The notes under the pieces: generated by a model | Database searches by the model: none | Seen by the model: the letters and a program-made list of their open reading frames with translations, nothing else | What the model was told of the DNA's origin: nothing | Part shown: one piece after another, positions 18,216 to 27,584 of the stretch | How positions within the stretch are numbered: position 1 is the first letter of the stretch | Layout: each line of letters opens with the position of its first letter | Translations under genes and position numbers: made by a program | Assembly (NCBI GenBank): GCA_934249215.1 | Contig: CAKQKN010000106.1 | Location: forward strand, 7,101 to 71,100 | DNA length: 64,000 nucleotides | Source of the DNA: an uncultured Clostridia bacterium | GTDB taxonomy: Bacteria > Bacillota > Clostridia > Christensenellales > Borkfalkiaceae | Direction of reading: 5' to 3'

Positions 18216-18608
18216 ATGATCAGAGATGAATTTAAGAACGTCGATAAAAAAACGCTCGACAAAAAAGAAAAGGCAGCAAAAAGCAACGTCAACGAAAGAG
18301 AATACTACGCAAAAAAAATGTCGCAGATAAACGATCTGTTCACGCCGGTCAAGTTCACGACGATATTCTGTCTTGTGTGTTTTCTCATTCTTGCCGCGCT
18401 CTACGTGGTGGGCATGATTTTAGACAAAGATTTCAAGGTGCAGTGGCACTGCGTTCTCGTTCTGACGCTCGCTTCGGCGCTTACTGTATGGACGATCGTG
18501 TGGTTTGCGTTTCTCGTCCCGCACCTTAAAAGAAAAGCCGCGTTTTACAAAAGCGAACTCGAACGGCTCAGCCGCGAATACGTGCTTAAGCGCACCGGCA
18601 GGTCTTAA
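18216..18608 (+). CDS. Small two-helix membrane protein
   Basis: 130 residues with GAAGAGG upstream. A charged N-terminal helical tail (residues 1-45) is followed by two membrane segments (TTIFCLVCFLILAALYVVGM and CVLVLTLASALTVWTIVWFA) and a basic, coiled C-terminal tail (KSELERLSREYVLKR). Both ends are predicted cytoplasmic. It sits between uvrA and prfA; no family recognised. Confidence 0.6.
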   Translation: MIRDEFKNVDKKTLDKKEKAAKSNVNEREYYAKKMSQINDLFTPVKFTTIFCLVCFLILAALYVVGMILDKDFKVQWHCVLVLTLASALTVWTIVWFAFLVPHLKRKAAFYKSELERLSREYVLKRTGRS

Positions 18609-18637
18609 TCGTCGGTTGTCGTATTTGCCCGCGATGC

Positions 18638-18676
18638 CGCAAAAGTGCCGATAACGGGCTTATAGGCCCGCTTTTT
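18638..18676 (-). repeat. Intergenic 38-bp element, copy 4 (divergent)
   Basis: On the minus strand: AAAAAGCGGG, CTATAAGCCCGTTATC, GGCACTTTT. The central GTCGA is replaced by GCCCG, which creates a GGGCCTATAAGCCC near-palindrome; the flanks match the consensus well. Confidence 0.6.
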
Positions 18677-18752
18677 ATGCGCATGCCACGCGTCTTGGTT
18701 CGCGTTTTCACAAAAAAATAAATAGTCGGAACGAATTTCCGACGGAGAAAAA

Positions 18753-19823
18753 ATGATCGAAAAACTTGAAGCAATCTACAAAAAATACCTCGAGCTGACC
18801 GAAAAAATTTCCGATCCCGAAGTTATATCGCGAATGGACGAATGGCAAAAAATTGCCAAAGAACGCGCCGATATGGAAGAAACGGTGGAAAAATATCTCG
18901 AATATAAAAAGGCAGAGAGCGATAAATCGTCCGCAGAAAACGAACTGCAAACGGAAACCGATCCCGAAATGCGCGCCCTTTACGAAGAGGAAATCCGCGA
19001 GTGCAAAATTAAGCTCGAAACCGCGACGGAAGAACTTAAAATTCTTCTTTTGCCCAAAGACCCCGACGACGACAAGAACGTAATTCTGGAAATCCGCGGC
19101 GGAGCGGGCGGAGAAGAAGCCGCGCTTTTTGCCTCCGAACTTTATCGTATGTACGTGCGATACGCCGAAAATCATCGTTTCAAAACGGAAGAAATCGACG
19201 TGAACGAAACCGAACTCGGCGGCGTCAAGGAAGTCACGTTCATGATAAACGGCAAGGGCGCATACAGCCGCCTCAAATACGAAAGCGGCGTTCACAGAGT
19301 TCAGCGCGTCCCCGAAACCGAATCGCAGGGCAGAGTTCACACTTCGACCGCAACAGTCGCGGTGCTTCCCGAAGCGCACGACGTGGAGATCAACATAGAC
19401 GAAAAAGATCTCGTCATCGAAACGTGCCGTTCGTCGGGCGCCGGCGGTCAGCACATAAACAAGACCGAATCGTGCATCCGAATGGTGCATTTGCCCACGG
19501 GCATCGTCGTAAACTGTCAGGACGAGCGTTCGCAGATAAAAAACCGCGAAAAGGCGATGAAAGTCATGAAATCGCGGCTTTACGATTATTACAACACGAA
19601 ATACAGAAACGAATACGCCGAAAACAGAAAGAGTCAGATCGGAACGGGTGATCGCTCGGAACGCATTCGGACTTACAATTTCCCGCAAGGTCGTGTGACC
19701 GATCACAGAATCGGGCTCACTCTTTACAATCTGGAAGATTTCCTCGCGGGCGATATCGACGAAATGCTCGACGCTCTCGCCATCGCCGACAGAGAAAAGA
19801 AACTTTCGGGCGAAAACGACTAA
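18753..19823 (+). CDS. prfA: Peptide chain release factor 1
   Basis: 356 residues. The catalytic GGQ motif is in [12 protein letters not shown] (Gly231-Gly232-Gln233), and the codon-recognition segment reads [14 protein letters not shown], the P-x-T type that marks RF1 (UAA and UAG) rather than RF2. The N-terminal coiled region and the C-terminal domain are complete. It hydrolyses peptidyl-tRNA at stop codons. A good ribosome site (CGGAG) precedes the ATG. In many Firmicutes prfA is followed by prmC; here the next gene is an unrelated P-loop protein. Confidence 0.95.
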   Translation: MIEKLEAIYKKYLELTEKISDPEVISRMDEWQKIAKERADMEETVEKYLEYKKAESDKSSAENELQTETDPEMRALYEEEIRECKIKLETATEELKILLLPKDPDDDKNVILEIRGGAGGEEAALFASELYRMYVRYAENHRFKTEEIDVNETELGGVKEVTFMINGKGAYSRLKYESGVHRVQRVPETESQGRVHTSTATVAVLPEAHDVEINIDEKDLVIETCRSSGAGGQHINKTESCIRMVHLPTGIVVNCQDERSQIKNREKAMKVMKSRLYDYYNTKYRNEYAENRKSQIGTGDRSERIRTYNFPQGRVTDHRIGLTLYNLEDFLAGDIDEMLDALAIADREKKLSGEND

Positions 19824-19990
19824 ACGCGTAAAACGATCAACCGAAAAACGACAGACCTTTTGCGTCTGATCCCGAAAACGACTAACCGCAAAAAGCGACT
19901 GAAAAGCCGCGTTTCCGTTAGTCGCCGACGTCGATAAAAGCAGGCAAAAGCCCATAATGTGAAAAAATAGTCAAAAGTCGTTAAAATGAC

Positions 19991-20019
19991 TTGAAAAAAT
20001 CGGCGAAATAAGGTATTAT
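19991..20019 (+). promoter_or_regulatory. Promoter of the P-loop protein gene
   Basis: TTGAAA (19991-19996), 17 bases, TATTAT (20014-20019). Confidence 0.75.
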
Positions 20020-20066
20020 ATAGACACAAAAAGATTACAGACCGCAAACACGGAGGACTGATTATC

Positions 20067-20477
20067 ATGATCAAATTGATTTACGGCGAAAAAGGAAGCG
20101 GCAAGACCAAAATCATACTCGACTCGTTGAACGACACGGCAAAGACCGCGCTCGGCAACGTCGTATTCATTTCGCAGAAGAAATCATATTCGGCTAACAT
20201 AGATTTTAACGTTCGTTGCATCTATACCGAAGACTACGCAATAAATGGCGTTGACGGCTTCATCGGTTTCGTCGACGGACTTATGGCGGGCAACACCGAC
20301 ATCGAATACATTTATATCGACGGCTTGCTTCGCATCGCAGAAAGCGGACTTAACGACGTCGAGGCGTTCTTCGCCGAAGCTAAAAAGCTTTCCGCGGAAT
20401 ACGGCGTCAAGTTCGTACTTACGCTTTCGGGGACGAAAGAAGAAAAACCCGAATTTTTGTCCAAATATTGCGATTAA
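20067..20477 (+). CDS. Small P-loop ATPase-like protein
   Basis: 136 residues. Walker A GEKGSGKT is at residues 7-14, and a hydrophobic strand ending in Asp (IEYIYIDGLLR) is a good Walker B. A third strand (GVKFVLTLSGTKEE) would be sensor-like. The protein is a minimal RecA/kinase-type core without further domains. Similar short proteins occur in Clostridia, but I cannot assign a function. It has its own promoter and AAACACGGAGGAC ribosome site. Confidence 0.6.
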   Translation: MIKLIYGEKGSGKTKIILDSLNDTAKTALGNVVFISQKKSYSANIDFNVRCIYTEDYAINGVDGFIGFVDGLMAGNTDIEYIYIDGLLRIAESGLNDVEAFFAEAKKLSAEYGVKFVLTLSGTKEEKPEFLSKYCD

Positions 20478-20732
20478 AAAGCGCGCGACCGACGTCGCGA
20501 CGGGAAACTATGCGATTTTCGGCGGGAAAAGTTTTTTCCTGCCGTTAATTATATAATCGGCTTGTAAAATCGACGCATAATCGATCGGAATCGCTCGCTG
20601 CCGACGGCGCGGGCGCATTCCGCGAATGACAAAACCGGTTATCGAAAGCGAATTAAACGCAAATACGAACGCGAACGAAATGCAAACTGAAACTCGGACT
20701 TAAAAGCGGACGCTCGCGGAAGAGGTAGGGAT

Positions 20733-21737
20733 ATGGAAGAAAAAAAGAAATTATTCAGTGCGGTACAGCCTTCGGGAATACCGACGATCGGCAACTATAT
20801 CGGCGCGATCAGGAATTTTTCCGCGCTTCAGGACAAATTTGAGTGTATTTACGCGGTCGCGGATCTGCACACGCTCACCGTCAGACAGGATCCCGCCGAG
20901 CTTCGCGCGCGGACGCTCAATCTGCTCGCTCTCTATCTTGCGAGCGGAATCGATCCCGAAAAATCGATCTTGTTCGTTCAGTCGCACGTTCACGAACACG
21001 CCGAACTCACCTGGATACTCAACACGATAACCTATCCCGGCGAACTTTCGCGTATGACGCAGTTCAAGGACAAATCTCGCAGTCACGCCGACAACGTGAA
21101 CATGGGGCTTATGGATTATCCCGTGCTTATGGCTGCGGACATTCTGCTTTACAACGCCGCGCTCGTTCCCGTCGGAAAGGACCAGAAACAGCACCTCGAG
21201 ATCGCCCGCGACCTTGCCGAGCGTTTCAACAACAGATACAGCCCGACGTTCGTTATGCCCGAGGGTTACATTCCCGAAACGGGCGCGAATATCATGAGTT
21301 TGCAGGATCCTCTTCACAAAATGTCGAAAAGCGACGCCAACGTAAACGCGTTCGTTTCGCTGTCCGACGACGAAGAAACGATCATGCGTAAATTCCGCCG
21401 CGCCGTAACCGATTGCGACGGCTCGATAAAGTGCGATAAAGACAGACCGGGCATAACTAATCTCATAAACATTTACTCGGTATTCAGCGGATTGACCGTC
21501 GCCGAAACGGAGAAAAAATTCGACGGAGCGGGTTACGGCGATTTCAAGACCGAGGTCGGAAAAGTCGTCGCGGCTACCGTCGTTCCTCTCGACGAAAAAC
21601 GCCGCGAATTTCTCGCAAACAAATCTTATCTCGAGGACGTAATGATGACCGGGCGCGAACGCGCTTCCCGCATCGCGGCGAAAACTCTCGACAAAGTATA
21701 CAGAAAGGTGGGGCTTTATCGTCCAGGTAAGAAATAA
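20733..21737 (+). CDS. trpS: Tryptophanyl-tRNA synthetase
   Basis: 334 residues, the usual size of bacterial TrpRS. The class I HIGH-type motif is within QPSGIPTIGNYIGAI (about residues 9-23) and the KMSKS loop is intact (KMSKSDAN, residues 196-203). The SRMTQFKDKS and DYPVLMAADILLY segments are characteristic of TrpRS and separate it from TyrRS. It charges tRNA-Trp in the cytoplasm. It precedes and overlaps the next gene by one base (TAATG), implying coupled translation. No T-box leader is obvious in the 255-base gap upstream. Confidence 0.95.
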   Translation: MEEKKKLFSAVQPSGIPTIGNYIGAIRNFSALQDKFECIYAVADLHTLTVRQDPAELRARTLNLLALYLASGIDPEKSILFVQSHVHEHAELTWILNTITYPGELSRMTQFKDKSRSHADNVNMGLMDYPVLMAADILLYNAALVPVGKDQKQHLEIARDLAERFNNRYSPTFVMPEGYIPETGANIMSLQDPLHKMSKSDANVNAFVSLSDDEETIMRKFRRAVTDCDGSIKCDKDRPGITNLINIYSVFSGLTVAETEKKFDGAGYGDFKTEVGKVVAATVVPLDEKRREFLANKSYLEDVMMTGRERASRIAAKTLDKVYRKVGLYRPGKK

Positions 21738-22609
21738 TGTTCGGCTACGTAAAACCCTATGTCCCGTATCTGTACGTCAAAGACGAAACGCTTTTCAACT
21801 CGCTTTACTGTCAGGTTTGCAAAAGCATAGGCGGCAAGTGCGGGCAGTGCGCGCGTTTTTCGCTGACGTACGACATTGCGTTTATGTCCGCGATCGTGCA
21901 TAACGTAACGGGCGTCGACGTAAAAATCAAACGCGAGCGCTGCGTGGCTCATCCTTTTTTCGGTCGGCCGATAGCCGCGCGCGACGAAATCTCGGACGCG
22001 CTCGGCGCACTGAACGTAATTTTGGCGTATTACAAACTGACCGACGATGTCGCCGACGAGGGAAAACACCGCGTTGCCCGCGCATTTTTGAAAGGCGGGT
22101 TCAGACGCGCCGCGAAACGGCACCCGAGATTCACGGAAATCGTTTCGTCGAATTACAAAAAACTTCGCGAAATCGAGCGTGCGGGGGATAAGAGTATCGA
22201 TGAAACCGCCGATCCCTTCGCCGTAATGCTCGCGCAGCTTTCCGCCGAACTTCTCGGCAAGTTTTCCGACGAGTTTTCTTACAAATTCTTTTATAATCTC
22301 GGCAAGTGGATATATCTCATCGACGCGCTCGACGACTACGACAAGGACGTAACGAAAGGCAGGTACAACCCCTTCGCTTCGGTTTATAAAAGCAAGGATT
22401 TCGACGCTTTGAGAAAAGACAACGGCGAGGAAATTTCTTTCATTCTTTCCGCCACGCTTGCGGCGATCGCCGAGGGGCTTTCCGGCTTGAAATTCCGGTT
22501 TAACGCCGACCTTGTCAAAAACGTTGCCCTTCGCGGCACGACCGAGCGGACGAAAAAGATTCTGTCGGGCGACAAATCAAAGGAAGAAAAAATAAACCGT
22601 CGGAGATAA
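21737..22609 (+). CDS. DUF5685-like helical protein
   Basis: 290 residues. The opening MFGYVKPYVPYLYVKDETLF and the following YCQVCKSIGGKCGQC match my memory of the DUF5685 family, in which an N-terminal Cys cluster precedes a helical domain. Two Asp-rich motifs (KLTDDVADEGKHR and LDDYDKDVTKGRYNPF) are spaced like the metal sites of terpene-synthase-like folds. It overlaps trpS by one base and is followed by a J-domain-like Cys-rich gene, a pairing I recall from other Clostridia. Function is unknown. Confidence 0.6.
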   Translation: MFGYVKPYVPYLYVKDETLFNSLYCQVCKSIGGKCGQCARFSLTYDIAFMSAIVHNVTGVDVKIKRERCVAHPFFGRPIAARDEISDALGALNVILAYYKLTDDVADEGKHRVARAFLKGGFRRAAKRHPRFTEIVSSNYKKLREIERAGDKSIDETADPFAVMLAQLSAELLGKFSDEFSYKFFYNLGKWIYLIDALDDYDKDVTKGRYNPFASVYKSKDFDALRKDNGEEISFILSATLAAIAEGLSGLKFRFNADLVKNVALRGTTERTKKILSGDKSKEEKINRRR

Positions 22610-22676
22610 CCGAGTAAAAACGGTATCCGTATTACGTTATATCGGGTATGCATTACATAATATAAGGAACAAAACA

Positions 22677-23312
22677 ATGAACGATATTCAGAAACTTTAC
22701 GAAATAATAGGCTGCTCGCCCGAAGCGACGGACGACGAGCTTTATTCCGCATATCTTGCTCTTCGCAACAAATATCAGAACGACAGATTTCTGGAGGGCG
22801 AAGCGGGGAACGAAGCCGCCCGCAAACTCACCGAGCTTAACGAGGCGTATTCGGATCTCGTCGAATATCGCAAGAATGCCGCGGCAAGCGGCACTTCCGC
22901 GCCCGGGTTTTCCGAAGTCGACGCGCTCATAAAAGCGGGCAAGATCGACGAAGCGCAGGCTGCTCTCGACAAATTCGACGAAAGAAACGCTGAATGGCAT
23001 TATCTTCAGTCGGTCGTTTTCTACAAAAAAAACTGGGCCAACGAAAGCAAAAAACAGCTCGAAATCGCGATCGCCATGGACGGCGCGAACGAAAAATACA
23101 AAACGGCGTACGACAAACTGTGCAAACAGCTGAATTTTAACGAAAACGCGAAAAAAGAAAAGGGCGATTACGACAAATCGGGAAGCGGAAGATTCGGCGA
23201 AGGCGGCTACGAAGAGCCGTCCGACATGATGGGCGGCGATTCATGCATGGAATTTTGTTGCCGTTCGATGATTTGCAGCGCGCTTCTCAATTGTTGCTGT
23301 TCCTGCAGATAA
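22677..23312 (+). CDS. J-domain-like protein with Cys-rich tail
   Basis: 211 residues. Residues 1-65 resemble the start of a J-domain (LYEIIGCSPEATDDELYSAYLALRNKYQNDRF then LTELNEAYSDL), but the HPD tripeptide that stimulates DnaK is missing. Residues 75-155 look like TPR-type helices. The C-terminus is unusual: a Gly-rich linker leads into SCMEFCCRSMICSALLNCCC, with ten Cys in about 25 residues. This could bind metal, be lipid-modified or insert in the membrane. The gene is within the trpS transcription unit, 67 bases after the DUF5685-like gene. Confidence 0.6.
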   Translation: MNDIQKLYEIIGCSPEATDDELYSAYLALRNKYQNDRFLEGEAGNEAARKLTELNEAYSDLVEYRKNAAASGTSAPGFSEVDALIKAGKIDEAQAALDKFDERNAEWHYLQSVVFYKKNWANESKKQLEIAIAMDGANEKYKTAYDKLCKQLNFNENAKKEKGDYDKSGSGRFGEGGYEEPSDMMGGDSCMEFCCRSMICSALLNCCCSCR

Positions 23313-23313
23313 A

Positions 23314-23829
23314 ATGAAAAGTTCGAGGACGATCGCGCTGTCCGCCGTATCTGCGGCAATGGCCGTGGTTTTGCTCGTCGCCGGCGCGTATATCGAAGTT
23401 CTTGATCTGTCGTGCCTGTTTTTGGCAAGTCTTGCGCTCATGCTTCCGCTTGCAAAAGGCAGTCGGTTCGGCTCGTTTTTTGCCTTTCTCGCGAGCGCGA
23501 TTCTCGGCTTCATCCTTTCGGGAATGCGTTTACAGATCATGTTGCCGTACGTTTTGTTTTTCGGTCTGCACCCCGTCGTGAACGATTTTTTCGAAAAGAA
23601 AAACGTAAACGCCGTCGTTGCGTACGCGATAAAAGCGGTATGGTTCATCGCGGCGATTTTTATAGTGTATAAATTCACGACGTTTTTCGTCGTGGAAAAC
23701 GAAACGATCAAAAATTATATCGTTCCGATCATAATAATAGGCGGCGCGGCGTTCTTTCTTCTGTACGACTCGGTTATGCGCCGCATGCAGAAATATCTCA
23801 ACGCGCTGATCGCAAAGTTAAAGATCTGA
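23314..23829 (+). CDS. Five-helix membrane protein
   Basis: 171 residues starting one base after the previous stop. About five hydrophobic segments are visible (ALSAVSAAMAVVLLVAGAY, CLFLASLALMLPLA, GSFFAFLASAILGFIL, VVAYAIKAVWFIAAIFIVY, YIVPIIIIGGAAFFLLYD), and the C-terminal tail is basic. The topology is reminiscent of small ECF-transporter S components, but no substrate-linked gene is adjacent. Tight spacing links it to the DUF5685-like and J-like genes. Confidence 0.55.
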   Translation: MKSSRTIALSAVSAAMAVVLLVAGAYIEVLDLSCLFLASLALMLPLAKGSRFGSFFAFLASAILGFILSGMRLQIMLPYVLFFGLHPVVNDFFEKKNVNAVVAYAIKAVWFIAAIFIVYKFTTFFVVENETIKNYIVPIIIIGGAAFFLLYDSVMRRMQKYLNALIAKLKI

Positions 23830-23875
23830 AGCGAATCGCCCGAAAACGGCGATAGCGATACTTAAGGAATTTCCG

Positions 23876-25282
23876 ATGAAGAAAAACGACGTATTACAAG
23901 GAATTATCACCGGTTACGGTTCGGAGGGCGAGGGCGTCGTCAAAAGCGACGGCTTCGTCATATTTTTGCCCTTTGCGTTAAAAGGCGAAAAAGTCGAATT
24001 CAAAATTCTCAAAGTCGCAAAAAACGTCGCTTACGGCAAGCTTGAACGGATAATCGAAAAATCGGACGAAAGAGTGGAACCGCAGTGTCCCGTTTTCGGA
24101 AAGTGCGGCGGTTGCAGGCTTCTTCATATGTCCTATCCCGCACAGCTCGAATACAAGCGCGGGCTGATCGCAAGTTCGCTTTCGAAAATCGCTTTTTGCG
24201 AAACGGAAGTTATGCCCACCGAACCGAGCGAGCCGAACGTCCGCTACCGCAACAAATTGCAACTTCCTCTTCGCCGAGTCGGCGGAAGAAACGTCGTCGG
24301 CTTTTTCGCGCCCGACAGTCACAGGGTCGTCGAAACGAACGACTGTCTGATTCAAGGAAAATGGTGCGTGTCTGCGATCTCCGCAATCAAGGAATACGCC
24401 GAAAAATTCGACGTTCAGTTTTACGACGAAAGTGCCGATAACGGACTTATAAAGCACCTTTTGGTGAAAAAGGTCGACGAATCTTTTCTTGTTTGTCTGG
24501 TCGCGAAAAAGGATAAAATACCTCATCCGACCGAACTTGCCGAATTTTTCATGTCGAAACTCGGAAGCCGGAATCTGACGCTTACTCTGAACGTAAATCC
24601 CCGTCGGACGAACGCCGTGCTCGGCGAAAAAACGATCGTACTGTACGGAAGCGGCGTCGTTTACGGCCGTCAGTTCGGAATAACTTACGGCGTCGGAACG
24701 GAAAGTTTTATTCAGGTCAACGACGACGTGAAACAAAAACTGTATCGCGACGCGCTCCTTGCCGCAATCGCGGAAAACCCCTCGCTCGTCGTCGACGCTT
24801 ACTGCGGTAGCGGGCTTCTCACCGCGCTCCTTGCCGAAAAAGCGAAAAAAGTCGTCGGCGTGGAGATTGTTCGCGAAGCGGTGGACAACGCCGTGAGACT
24901 TGCCGAAATCAACGGAATCTCGAACGCCGAATTTATATGTGCCCCTTGCGAAGAAGTCTTGCCGAACGTGGTAAGACGCGCTGACGGCGACGCCGTCGTC
25001 GTGCTCGATCCTCCGCGTAAAGGTGTCGATAAACGATTTATAGCGGCACTTTTGTCGTCGAAGATCAAAAAAATCGTCTATATCTCGTGCAACCACGCAA
25101 CGCTTGCGCGCGACGTCGGATTGCTTACGGAAAAACTCGTTTACGACGGAAACGCGCTCGTCAAAAACGTCGAAGAAACCGCGCCGCGGTCTGGGGTTTT
25201 TACGGTCGAGTCTGTGAAAGGTTACGACATGTTCGCCGGTTGCACGGGTGTGGAAACTCTCTGCGTTCTCGTCCGCTCGTAA
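23876..25282 (+). CDS. rlmD: 23S rRNA (uracil-C5)-methyltransferase, RlmD/RumA family
   Basis: 468 residues. An N-terminal TRAM domain (residues 1-58) is followed by the iron-sulfur motif CPVFGKCGGCRLLHMSYPAQ, then the SAM-binding motif VVDAYCGSGLLTALLAEKAK and the catalytic block VVLDPPRKGVD with ISCNHATLARD, where the Cys attacks uracil C6. The enzyme methylates a uracil in 23S rRNA. Many Firmicutes have two such paralogues (RlmCD types), so the exact target base is not certain. Ribosome site AAGGAA. Confidence 0.9.
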   Translation: MKKNDVLQGIITGYGSEGEGVVKSDGFVIFLPFALKGEKVEFKILKVAKNVAYGKLERIIEKSDERVEPQCPVFGKCGGCRLLHMSYPAQLEYKRGLIASSLSKIAFCETEVMPTEPSEPNVRYRNKLQLPLRRVGGRNVVGFFAPDSHRVVETNDCLIQGKWCVSAISAIKEYAEKFDVQFYDESADNGLIKHLLVKKVDESFLVCLVAKKDKIPHPTELAEFFMSKLGSRNLTLTLNVNPRRTNAVLGEKTIVLYGSGVVYGRQFGITYGVGTESFIQVNDDVKQKLYRDALLAAIAENPSLVVDAYCGSGLLTALLAEKAKKVVGVEIVREAVDNAVRLAEINGISNAEFICAPCEEVLPNVVRRADGDAVVVLDPPRKGVDKRFIAALLSSKIKKIVYISCNHATLARDVGLLTEKLVYDGNALVKNVEETAPRSGVFTVESVKGYDMFAGCTGVETLCVLVRS

Positions 25283-25306
25283 TCCGAGTGTTTTATTCGT
25301 TGCGTT

Positions 25307-25357
25307 TTGCGGCGTCATCGCAATGCGGTGTCATTTCAATGCGGCGTCATCGCAAAG
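25307..25357. repeat. Short triple direct repeat
   Basis: Three imperfect copies of a 16-base unit, AATGCGGCGTCATCGC, in the gap downstream of rlmD. No function seen. Confidence 0.55.
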
Positions 25358-25386
25358 CGTAGTCGTCTCGATATAGTCTGAACAAG

Positions 25387-25437
25387 TGCGCATTTGCACA
25401 CGCGAACTCCTTACCGCGTGCAAGCGCATTTTTTTAT
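25387..25437 (+). terminator. Terminator downstream of rlmD
   Basis: Interrupted stem GCGCATTTGCACACGCG / CGCGTGCAAGCGC followed by ATTTTTTT. It lies within the 427-base gene-free gap 25283-25709, whose right part holds the rpsB promoter and leader. Confidence 0.7.
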
Positions 25438-25543
25438 CGGCGCTTTTTATTGTCATTCGCGATAGTCGCGCTTACCGGCGCGTTTTTATCATTCGTTTTT
25501 TAGTTCGGCCGCAAATTTTTTTCGTTTAACGCCCGAAAAAAGG

Positions 25544-25572
25544 TTGCAATCGCTTTACGTATATGATAAAAT
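25544..25572 (+). promoter_or_regulatory. Promoter and leader of rpsB-tsf
   Basis: TTGCAA (25544-25549), 17 bases, TAAAAT (25567-25572). The transcript would carry about 130 untranslated bases before rpsB, room for the S2 autoregulatory leader known in other bacteria; I cannot confirm the structure by eye. Confidence 0.7.
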
Positions 25573-25709
25573 GAAAACCGTTGTAAATTCACACTCGCAT
25601 ATCGGCGGTTTCGTGTCCCGAAATCCACTGAACGGGATAATGCCGCTCGCGCCGTGCTTTTTTCTGCGGAATACGGGTTATGCGGGGAGGAATTAACGGA
25701 GGTAAAAAA

Positions 25710-26528
25710 ATGGCAGTAACAAGCATGAAACAGCTTCTGGAAGCCGGCGTACATTTCGGTCACCAGACGAGAAGATGGAACCCCAAAATGCGTAAATACA
25801 TTTACGGCGAAAGAAACGGTATCCATATCATCGATCTTCAGATCACCGTCGGACTTATCGAAGAAGCTTACAAATTCGTCGTCGAAAGCGTAAAAGCGGG
25901 CAAGACCGTACTGTTCGTCGGAACGAAGAAACAGGCTCAGGAAGCGATTCAGCAGGAAGCCGAAAGATGCGGAATGTACTACGTCAATTCGAGATGGCTC
26001 GGCGGCACGCTGACCAACTTCAAGACCATCCGTTCGAGAGTCGAAAGACTTAACAAACTCGACCAGATGGAAAAAATGGGCGATTTCGATCTTCTTCCCA
26101 AAAAGGAAGTAATCGCGCTCAAAGCCGAAAGAGATAAACTTCAGACCAACCTCGGCGGTATCCGCGAAATGAGAAATCTCCCGGGTATCATGTTCGTCGT
26201 CGATCCCAACTGCGAAGACATCGCCGTCAAGGAAGCGAGAAAACTGAACATCCCCGTCGTCGCGATAACCGATACCAACTGCGATCCCGATATGGTTGAC
26301 TACGTAATTTCCGGTAACGACGACGCTATCCGTGCGGTCAAACTTCTCTCTTCGATAATCGCCGATGCGGTAATCGAGGCTAAGCAGGGCGAAGACGCAG
26401 TCAGGCACGAAGCCGACGTAACCGATATGAGTGCGGTTGAAGTAACCGCCGAAGAAGTTGCTCGCGAAGACGCAGTTGCCGAAGAAGCGGTAGCCGCCGT
26501 CGAAGAAAAGAAAGAAAAGAACGACTGA
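25710..26528 (+). CDS. rpsB: 30S ribosomal protein S2
   Basis: 272 residues. The ATG at 25710 is set by AACGGAGGT upstream; the open frame extends 30 bases further left without a better site. [42 protein letters not shown] and [16 protein letters not shown] are the S2 signatures. The C-terminal 45 residues are an acidic, Ala/Glu-rich tail ([18 protein letters not shown]) longer than in Bacillus, a common feature of Clostridia. S2 binds late to the small subunit near the mRNA exit. Paired with tsf as in most bacteria. Confidence 0.97.
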   Translation: MAVTSMKQLLEAGVHFGHQTRRWNPKMRKYIYGERNGIHIIDLQITVGLIEEAYKFVVESVKAGKTVLFVGTKKQAQEAIQQEAERCGMYYVNSRWLGGTLTNFKTIRSRVERLNKLDQMEKMGDFDLLPKKEVIALKAERDKLQTNLGGIREMRNLPGIMFVVDPNCEDIAVKEARKLNIPVVAITDTNCDPDMVDYVISGNDDAIRAVKLLSSIIADAVIEAKQGEDAVRHEADVTDMSAVEVTAEEVAREDAVAEEAVAAVEEKKEKND

Positions 26529-26552
26529 TTGATATAAATAAGGAGAAAGGAT

Positions 26553-27212
26553 ATGAGTTTTACAGCTAAAGACGTAATGACTCTGCGTCAGAGAACGGGC
26601 GCAGGAATGATGGATTGCAAGAACGCGCTTACCGAAACCAACGGCGACATGGAAAAGGCGGTCGACTATCTCCGCGAAAAAGGAATAGCCAAAGCCGCAA
26701 AGAAAGCGGGCAGAATCGCAGCCGAAGGTATCGTTGACAGCTACATTCATATGGGCGGAAAGGTCGGCGTACTTCTCGAAGTAAACTGTGAGACCGACTT
26801 CGTTGCACGCGGCGACCAGTTTAAAGCGCTCGTTCACGACATCGCAATGCACATTGCCGCAAGCAAGCCCGAATACCTTGCTCCCGAGGACGTTCCCGCC
26901 GAAGTTCTCGAGCACGAAAAAGACATTCTTCGCGCACAGGCAAGAGAAGAGGGCAAGCCCGAAGCCATCATCGAACGAATGGTTGAAGGAAGAATCAAAT
27001 CTTACTACGAAGATAACTGCCTGCTCAATCAGAAGTTTGTCAAAGATACGTCCAAGACCATCGGCGAGCTCGTAATCGAAGCCACCGCGCAGATCGGCGA
27101 AAAGATCGCCGTAAGAAGATTCGTTCGTTTTGAAATGGGCGAAGGTCTTGAAAAGAAGAACGAAAACCTTGCCGACGAAGTTGCCGCACAGGTCGCTTCC
27201 GCAAAGAAGTAA
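26553..27212 (+). CDS. tsf: Translation elongation factor Ts
   Basis: 219 residues, with AAGGAGAAAGG upstream. The N-terminal UBA-like domain reads [21 protein letters not shown] and the core signature [20 protein letters not shown] is intact. The protein is of the shorter Firmicutes form that has one and a half core repeats. It is the nucleotide exchange factor of EF-Tu. It is transcribed with rpsB and followed by a weak terminator. Confidence 0.96.
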   Translation: MSFTAKDVMTLRQRTGAGMMDCKNALTETNGDMEKAVDYLREKGIAKAAKKAGRIAAEGIVDSYIHMGGKVGVLLEVNCETDFVARGDQFKALVHDIAMHIAASKPEYLAPEDVPAEVLEHEKDILRAQAREEGKPEAIIERMVEGRIKSYYEDNCLLNQKFVKDTSKTIGELVIEATAQIGEKIAVRRFVRFEMGEGLEKKNENLADEVAAQVASAKK

Positions 27213-27262
27213 TTCTTAAAAACAATCGTCGCGGGAAACCGCAGATAAAATATGCAAACGAA

Positions 27263-27290
27263 TGGTTGTTGCAAACGCGGCAACCTTTTT
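27263..27290 (+). terminator. Terminator after tsf
   Basis: Short stem GGTTG / CAACC with a 12-base loop followed by TTTTTATTTTT. Confidence 0.6.
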
Positions 27291-27454
27291 ATTTTTGCGC
27301 ATATTATAAAACGGCGCGCGACAAACCGACGATTGCTAAAACTGCGCTAAAAAAATCGGCGAACCCCGCGTTTAACGAGGAAACTCGAAGCGACTTTGAA
27401 AAGGTGAACAAAAAGCCGCTTTTTTGAAAAAGAAAACTAATTTTCGAAATAGTA

Positions 27455-27483
27455 TTGACTTAAGTGCTTTTTGATGATATAAT
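27455..27483 (+). promoter_or_regulatory. Promoter of the cation/proton antiporter
   Basis: TTGACT (27455-27460), 17 bases, TATAAT (27478-27483): near-consensus sigma-A promoter. Confidence 0.85.
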
Positions 27484-27584
27484 GCAACGACAACGTAGGA
27501 AATACCTTGCGCGTTTTGCTTGTGCGCGGATTTTTTGCGAATACGAACGATATAAAACGATATAATTCGGAAGGAGGGGTTACT

